Positions 59,705 through 64,000 of a stretch of DNA of 64,000 nt are shown one piece after another. The notes under the pieces were generated by a model. That model did not search any database, was not told where the DNA came from, and was given only the letters and a program-made list of their open reading frames with translations. The position numbers were made by a program, and so were the translations under genes. The DNA is from Candidatus Poribacteria bacterium (GTDB lineage Bacteria > Poribacteria > WGA-4E > WGA-3G). Numbering within the stretch: the first letter of the stretch is position 1; each line of letters opens with the position of its first letter. Location: the NCBI GenBank assembly GCA_022827225.1, contig JAJDTJ010000116.1:1-64000 (forward strand), in the 5' to 3' direction.

Positions 59705-60490
59705 ATGCTGACACCACACGAAAAATGGTTCTTTGACCACCACGGATTTATTATCCTCCGTAAAGTCGTTCCGCCGGAAAATGTTGAACGCATGATTGAA
59801 CTCGGCAACCGGTGGCACGATATGACACTTGATGAACTGCCCCCGCCGCTGACTTCTACATCGCGGACAGGCAAGACTTCACCCACAATTGCACACTGGA
59901 TCAATCATATCCAATATGGGGATCCAGTGTTCCAACGGTTGGTCCTCAACCGAGAGATTATGCGCGTGATTATTGCACTGACGCGGGGGACCCCGTGCCT
60001 CGTTGACTGCGCCTTAACCCAGAACTATAAAACCTCCGACGACATCCATTTCCATGCCGCCGGTCAGGATTACAGTGTGGATGAATTGGGACCCCGCGCC
60101 GGTTTCCTCAACGCGGGTATCTCATTAGTGGATGTTCCAGAAGGGACAGGTTTCGTCTGTCTACTTGGAAGCCATAAACGCAACCTTGATCCCCCAGAGG
60201 ACATCTCAATTTACGATGGAACGCCTACGGTTATCAACGTTCCTGTTAATGCTGGTGATTGTGTCATCTTTACAGAGGCACTCTACCACGGCGCGAGACG
60301 CTGGACAGAAGACTACCCGCGCTATACCATCTTCAACCGCTATATTGATAAAGGATCACATAGTGCTCTCCCCATCGAAACCCATAAACATCTGATTTCG
60401 GATGAAGTCTATGAATTGGAACAACCCGCAGTTCAGGGAGAACAGAAACAGGTTGTGAAGCGCATTTTAAAGGACCTAGGGGCAGGTTAA
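59705..60490 (+). CDS. Phytanoyl-CoA dioxygenase-like protein (HxA motif)
   Basis: This 261-residue protein has the PhyH-like beta-helix fold, with G-F-V-C-L-L-G-S-H-K and a C-terminal R-Y-T-I-F-N. Where HxD is expected it reads His117-Ala118-Ala119 (H-F-H-A-A-G-Q-D). Distal His195 (L-Y-H-G-A-R-R-W) and Arg206 are in place. HxA is the SyrB2-type halogenase pattern, but in this family it may just mean a different metal environment; Asp122 nearby could also serve. It starts 34 bases after the LamG stop. Activity cannot be assigned. Confidence 0.82.
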   Translation: MLTPHEKWFFDHHGFIILRKVVPPENVERMIELGNRWHDMTLDELPPPLTSTSRTGKTSPTIAHWINHIQYGDPVFQRLVLNREIMRVIIALTRGTPCLVDCALTQNYKTSDDIHFHAAGQDYSVDELGPRAGFLNAGISLVDVPEGTGFVCLLGSHKRNLDPPEDISIYDGTPTVINVPVNAGDCVIFTEALYHGARRWTEDYPRYTIFNRYIDKGSHSALPIETHKHLISDEVYELEQPAVQGEQKQVVKRILKDLGAG

Positions 60491-60608
60491 GATTTCCTCA
60501 CGATATCTGTGGGTTCAACATATTGTATTTAGCAGTCCCTTTTGCTATCCTAAATTGGGTCTTTTCCTCAAATCTTGCATTTTATGCAACCCTCCCACCT
60601 GCAGCACG

Positions 60609-60628
60609 TCTCTTAATATTATAAGAGA
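60609..60628 (+). promoter_or_regulatory. AT-rich inverted repeat before the sigma fusion gene
   Basis: TCTCTTA (60609-60615) and TAAGAGA (60622-60628) are perfect arms around ATATTA, 22 bases before the ATG. It could be an operator or part of a self-controlled promoter. No consensus -35/-10 pair was found. Confidence 0.35.
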
Positions 60629-60650
60629 TAATATGTTTTTGAGGTGACGT

Positions 60651-63647
60651 ATGCCGAACAACGATGCTGAATTGATTCAACAGACTTTAGACGGCGACCA
60701 GCGGGCTTTCAGCGCACTCGTGCAAAAGTACCAAAAGCAGGTCCACGCGCTTGTATGGCGGAAAATTGGCGACTTCCACACGGCTGAAGAGATTACACAG
60801 GATATCTTTCTTAACGTTTACAAGAAACTGCAAACCCTAAAAAATCCGAATCTGTTTGCCGGATGGCTTTACGTCAGTGCCGCTCGCCGATGTCTCGCTT
60901 GGTTGAAAAAGAAGCGGATTCCGATGGAATCGTTAGAAGGAACGTCGTCAGAAGAATTAGAGGCGTTGGCTTATACCCAATACTATGCCGAACAACAGGA
61001 AGAAATCGTAAATGAACGGCAACGCGAAGTCGTCAAACGTCTCCTTCAAAAATTGCCAGAGAGCGAACGCACCGTCGTAACGCTTCACTATCTCGGCGAC
61101 ATGAGTTGTGAAGATATTAGTAAATTTTTGGGTGTATCACCGAACACTGTCAAAAGTCGGCTCCACCGCGCCCGCAAGCGATTGAAGAAGGAGGAACAAA
61201 TGGTTCGAGAAAATTTGGGCGGTTTCCAGTTTACCACGACTTTGACCGAAAACGTCTTGCGAGAAATTGCCCGTATTAAACCGACCGCGCCAGCAGGCGG
61301 GAAGCCGTGGATACCGTGGGCGATCGCCGCCTCAACGACTGCCCTTGTAGTCCTACTCATAGGAAGTGCCACCCAATACCTAACACGTTTTCAACAACCT
61401 TATAGTTTTGAAGCAACATCGGAGATGACTGTTGAGCTCATTGATACCTCCATTGTCCGTGCTTCAAAGCAGAAACTAAGTCCGAGAAATCAGATCGGAA
61501 ACGCGGATACACCCGGTAAAAATAGTGGGCGTGCTAATCGGGAGACAGACGCGTTTCAGGTCGGCGCCAATCAATCTGAACAGCCTGAGAAACCTGCCAT
61601 AATCAACGCAAAAGAGTCTACAGTCCGCTTAGTCGGGTTACCCGGCGGTGGGACAGGGTTCTTTGTAACACCCGATAAGATCGCAACCAATTTTCACGTC
61701 GCTGCAGGGATGACAATTGGGCCTATCTTTGCGAAATTAGGGCACAAAGAAACCATCTGGACAGTAGAAGGTGTTATCGCATTCGATGCTAAAAGCGATA
61801 TTGCTATCCTGAAAATCCAAGGTCAGGGGGTTCCATTACCTTTGGCTGACATTGATACACTGCAGGTCGGTGAGACTGTCTTCCTCGCCGGCTACCCCAA
61901 CTTGGCTGCATACGAGGTTACAGAAGGCGTTGTAAAAGATATACGCAGTAGCGATAAATGGCTTAAAACAACAGTCGAAGCCTATCCGGGGAACAGTGGG
62001 AGCCCCATGCTAAACAGTAAGGGTGAAGCCATTGGAATCCACGTCGGACACGGTTACGATGCTCGACCTTCAAACGCAATCAAGGCGTTACTCGCTGGTT
62101 CTACATCTATGGAACCTTTGGCACAGTGGCGGAAACAGAAAACTGTTCAGGCATACTCCCACTATCAACGGGGTTGGAAAAAATATTATGATGGAAACAC
62201 TGAAGGTGCGATCAAAGACTTCAATCAAGCGATTGAACTTACGCCTGATGATGTTGAAATCTATAAACTTAGAGCACAAGCGAGACTGAAACTTGGAGAA
62301 CTTCTGGCGGCAATGGAAGACTATAATCAAGCCATCAAGTTGAATCCCGAAGATGCTGCGCTCTATAGGGATAGAGGGAAAGCGAAATCTGATTCCGGTA
62401 ACCATACAGGGGCAATAGCGGATTATAATCAGGCACTAAAAATTAATCCTAATGCAGCTGATACCTATAAAAAACGTGGCAAGGCAAAGGCTGAACTCGG
62501 GGCTTTTGCAGGCGCGATAGAAGACTATACACAGGCTATCAAACTCAACCCTAACGATGCCGAAGTCTATAAGAACCGCGGAAAAGCAAGAGGCGAACTC
62601 GGCGATGACGAAGGGAAGATAGAAGACTATACGCAAGCACTCCAGCTAGCACCACAGGATGTATTTGCCTACAACGATCTCGCCAATACGAAACGCAAGT
62701 TAGGAGACTACGCGGGTGCGATAGCAGATTATACACACGCTATCGAAAAACTTAAAGATGGGGACGGTTCTTTCACATACGACACATATTCTGAGCACGG
62801 TTTAGGGAAAGTTACGATTAGGCCTGACGATTCCTATATCTACTCTATCTACAGCGATCGTGCAAATGCAAAACGCAAACTTGAGGACTATGCCGGCGCA
62901 ATAGCGGATTATACCTATATTATCGAACGCAGACCTAACCCTGCCTATGCTTACAGAGATCGTGCAGACGTGAAGCACGAACTTGAGGATTACACTGGCG
63001 CAATAGAGGACTATACACAGGCTATCAAACTCAACCCAAACGATGCCGAAGCCTATAAGAGCCGCGGAAAAGCAAGGGCTGAACTCGGTGATGACCAAGG
63101 GAAGATAGAAGACTATACGCAAGCACTCCAGCTAAGACCCCAAGATGTATTTGCCTACGAAGATCTCGCCGATACGAAACGCAAGTTAGGGGACTACGCG
63201 GGTGCGATAGCAGATTATACACACGCTATCGAAAAACTTAAGGATGGGGACGGTTCTTTCACATACGACACATATTCTGAATACGGTTCGGGGAAAACTA
63301 CGATTACGCCTGACGATTCCTATATCTACTACACCTACAATAATCGTGGATGGGCGAAGCGTGAATTTGGGGATCATGAGGGAGCGATAGAAGATTTCAC
63401 GCAAGCTATTGAACTTAAACCTGAGGATGCCTATGCATATAACAATCGCGCGGATGTGAAGCGCGAACTTGAGGATTACACTGGCGCAATAGCAGACTAT
63501 AGCCAAGCCATCGAACTTAATCCCGCGTATGCCATCGCCTACCACAACCGTGGGCTCGCAAAAGCAGCACTCGGACAACATGACGCAGCGAAAATTGACT
63601 TCAAAAAAGCCAAAGAGATAGCCCCAGAGGTAAGAAAAGAAAAATAA
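60651..63647 (+). CDS. ECF sigma factor-membrane-trypsin protease-TPR fusion
   Basis: This 998-residue protein has sigma region 2 (about 10-80) and region 4 (126-180, N-T-V-K-S-R-L-H-R-A-R), a membrane helix at about 221-243 and a linker. A trypsin-like protease domain (about 322-485) follows with His349, Asp383 and Ser449 (G-N-S-G-S-P), then TPR repeats from about 500 to the end. The first 270 residues align without gaps with the sigma-WD40 protein at 36283-38082, and the linker E-M-T-V-E-L-I is shared. The protease part matches the 421-residue protein at 6505. With sigma inside the cell, protease and TPR should face outward. Self-cleavage or cleavage by another protease could free the sigma domain; that is a hypothesis. 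GAGGTG precedes the ATG. Confidence 0.9.
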   Translation: MPNNDAELIQQTLDGDQRAFSALVQKYQKQVHALVWRKIGDFHTAEEITQDIFLNVYKKLQTLKNPNLFAGWLYVSAARRCLAWLKKKRIPMESLEGTSSEELEALAYTQYYAEQQEEIVNERQREVVKRLLQKLPESERTVVTLHYLGDMSCEDISKFLGVSPNTVKSRLHRARKRLKKEEQMVRENLGGFQFTTTLTENVLREIARIKPTAPAGGKPWIPWAIAASTTALVVLLIGSATQYLTRFQQPYSFEATSEMTVELIDTSIVRASKQKLSPRNQIGNADTPGKNSGRANRETDAFQVGANQSEQPEKPAIINAKESTVRLVGLPGGGTGFFVTPDKIATNFHVAAGMTIGPIFAKLGHKETIWTVEGVIAFDAKSDIAILKIQGQGVPLPLADIDTLQVGETVFLAGYPNLAAYEVTEGVVKDIRSSDKWLKTTVEAYPGNSGSPMLNSKGEAIGIHVGHGYDARPSNAIKALLAGSTSMEPLAQWRKQKTVQAYSHYQRGWKKYYDGNTEGAIKDFNQAIELTPDDVEIYKLRAQARLKLGELLAAMEDYNQAIKLNPEDAALYRDRGKAKSDSGNHTGAIADYNQALKINPNAADTYKKRGKAKAELGAFAGAIEDYTQAIKLNPNDAEVYKNRGKARGELGDDEGKIEDYTQALQLAPQDVFAYNDLANTKRKLGDYAGAIADYTHAIEKLKDGDGSFTYDTYSEHGLGKVTIRPDDSYIYSIYSDRANAKRKLEDYAGAIADYTYIIERRPNPAYAYRDRADVKHELEDYTGAIEDYTQAIKLNPNDAEAYKSRGKARAELGDDQGKIEDYTQALQLRPQDVFAYEDLADTKRKLGDYAGAIADYTHAIEKLKDGDGSFTYDTYSEYGSGKTTITPDDSYIYYTYNNRGWAKREFGDHEGAIEDFTQAIELKPEDAYAYNNRADVKRELEDYTGAIADYSQAIELNPAYAIAYHNRGLAKAALGQHDAAKIDFKKAKEIAPEVRKEK
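62520..62844 (+). repeat. Long in-frame direct repeat in the TPR region, copy 1
   Basis: A 325-base segment coding TPR units plus K-D-G-D-G-S-F-T-Y-D-T-Y-S-E recurs, nearly identical and of equal length, at 63006-63330. The offset of 486 bases (162 codons) keeps the frame, so recombination could add or delete 162 residues. Confidence 0.75.
63006..63330 (+). repeat. Long in-frame direct repeat in the TPR region, copy 2
   Basis: This is the second copy of the segment at 62520-62844, with scattered third-position and a few replacement changes (E/A, R/G, H/Y). It reflects a recent internal duplication of about three TPR units. Confidence 0.75.
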
Positions 63648-63855
63648 GCAGTATCAAAAAAAATGAAAAACAGATGCTCAGGGTAAGTGATGTTCTTACA
63701 TTTTTCTGTCCTTTAAATTTCTAAATCCCGCCTACAAATGCTGAATCTATCTGCTTTCAGTGATGCTTTCTGACTGTTGATAGAAACCATTTTGCTGACA
63801 ACTACTTCTCCCATAACGACCCCCGATTAAAACCCTTTCCCAAAAACACCAGATA

Positions 63856-63864
63856 TGGTATAAT
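63856..63864 (+). promoter_or_regulatory. Extended -10 element near the window end
   Basis: TGGTATAAT probably drives a gene beyond the window or a short transcript. No -35 box is seen. Confidence 0.35.
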
Positions 63865-63990
63865 AGTGTATCAAAAGATGTTGAAGACAAAACGATTTGG
63901 CGCGCCCAATGCACCGTAAATGCAAACAATACCGTGCTTTTCGTAGGCGTGCCAAGTTAAACATTAAGGCCCTCTTATCGTCTTAAGAAT

Positions 63991-64000
63991 AGGACTTACG
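63991..64000. mobile_element. Start of a third AGGACTTACGCA-family element (cut by window end)
   Basis: AGGACTTACG matches the first ten bases of the element at 23175 and is preceded by the same AT bases. The rest lies outside the window. Confidence 0.45.

Larger units (their letters stand above)
63648..64000. other. 353-base terminal intergenic region
   Basis: It holds an extended -10 box TGGTATAAT (63856-63864) facing right. A CTGACTGTTGATAGAAACC/CTGACAACTAC stretch resembles the CTGACAACTGATAAC strings elsewhere. The last ten bases are the start of another AGGACTTACG element. A 25-codon basic ORF near 63909 has no ribosome site and is not called. Confidence 0.45.

Noticed and set aside
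63909-63986. 25-codon basic ORF near the end of the window
   Set aside because: No Shine-Dalgarno and too short to judge; probably chance.
1-64000. tRNA, rRNA or riboswitch genes
   Set aside because: I saw no cloverleaf with a GTTCGA-type T arm, rRNA core sequence or known riboswitch core; short or unusual RNAs could have been missed by eye.

Overview
The window looks like a piece of a bacterial chromosome of moderate GC from a free-living or sponge/plankton-associated lineage. My best guess is Candidatus Poribacteria or a close relative. This is inferred from the repertoire: several phytanoyl-CoA-dioxygenase-like proteins, secreted LamG, LRR and WD40 proteins, Gfo/Idh/MocA and aldo/keto reductases, GH32-type proteins and fused ECF sigma factors. 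No rRNA, tRNA, CRISPR array, phage or complete insertion sequence was seen. Strong Shine-Dalgarno sequences (AAGGAG, GGAGG) fix most starts.

Layout. 1-5.8 kb: end of an Mrp/ApbC ATPase, a secreted metzincin-LRR protein, a SelA-like PLP enzyme, and a minus-strand operon of a Gfo/Idh oxidoreductase plus two paralogous membrane proteins. 6.1-12.2 kb: an accessory block with an HNH protein, a trypsin-TPR protein, a small I9-like protein, a large restriction-modification protein without helicase, and two small ORFs. 12.4-20.8 kb: a plus-strand run of peptidase S10, Gfo/Idh, GNAT, aldo/keto reductase, MacA-like adaptor, MacB-like permease and SDR. 20.9-28 kb: a PhyH-HEAT fusion, a membrane protein, a class III aminotransferase, two nearly identical PhyH genes in tandem and a LamG protein. 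28.2-31.2 kb: an SfiI-like restriction-modification pair and a HAD phosphatase, bracketed by an intact gene and a fragment of its paralogue. 31.2-43.7 kb: carbohydrate genes (GH32 and two relatives, aldo/keto reductase, cupin) mixed with a sigma-WD40 gene broken by a small mobile element, a kinase-like protein and a secreted WD40 protein. 43.8-53.4 kb: one 3180-residue secreted TPR-LamG protein. 53.7-55.9 kb: membrane protein, OLD-like ATPase and PIN-like nuclease in an apparent operon. 55.9-63.7 kb: a ThDP enzyme, two LamG paralogues, another PhyH protein, and a 998-residue sigma factor-membrane-trypsin-TPR fusion.

Most notable system: two paralogous ECF sigma factors (36283-38082 and 60651-63647) share the sigma domains, the membrane segment and the juxtamembrane linker, but carry different C-terminal modules: WD40, or trypsin-like protease plus TPR. 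Each module also exists elsewhere in the window without a sigma domain. This fits one-polypeptide transmembrane transcription control in which sensor modules are exchanged. The WD40 member has been split by a copy of a TA-flanked miniature element, other copies of which lie in nearby intergenic regions. Other leads are the ATPase-PIN operon, the SfiI-like R-M pair with an HTH insert in the methyltransferase, PhyH proteins with HxG/HxA in place of HxD, and a shared C-terminal motif on secreted proteins.

Everything here was read by eye. Family names come from motif recognition, not database searches.
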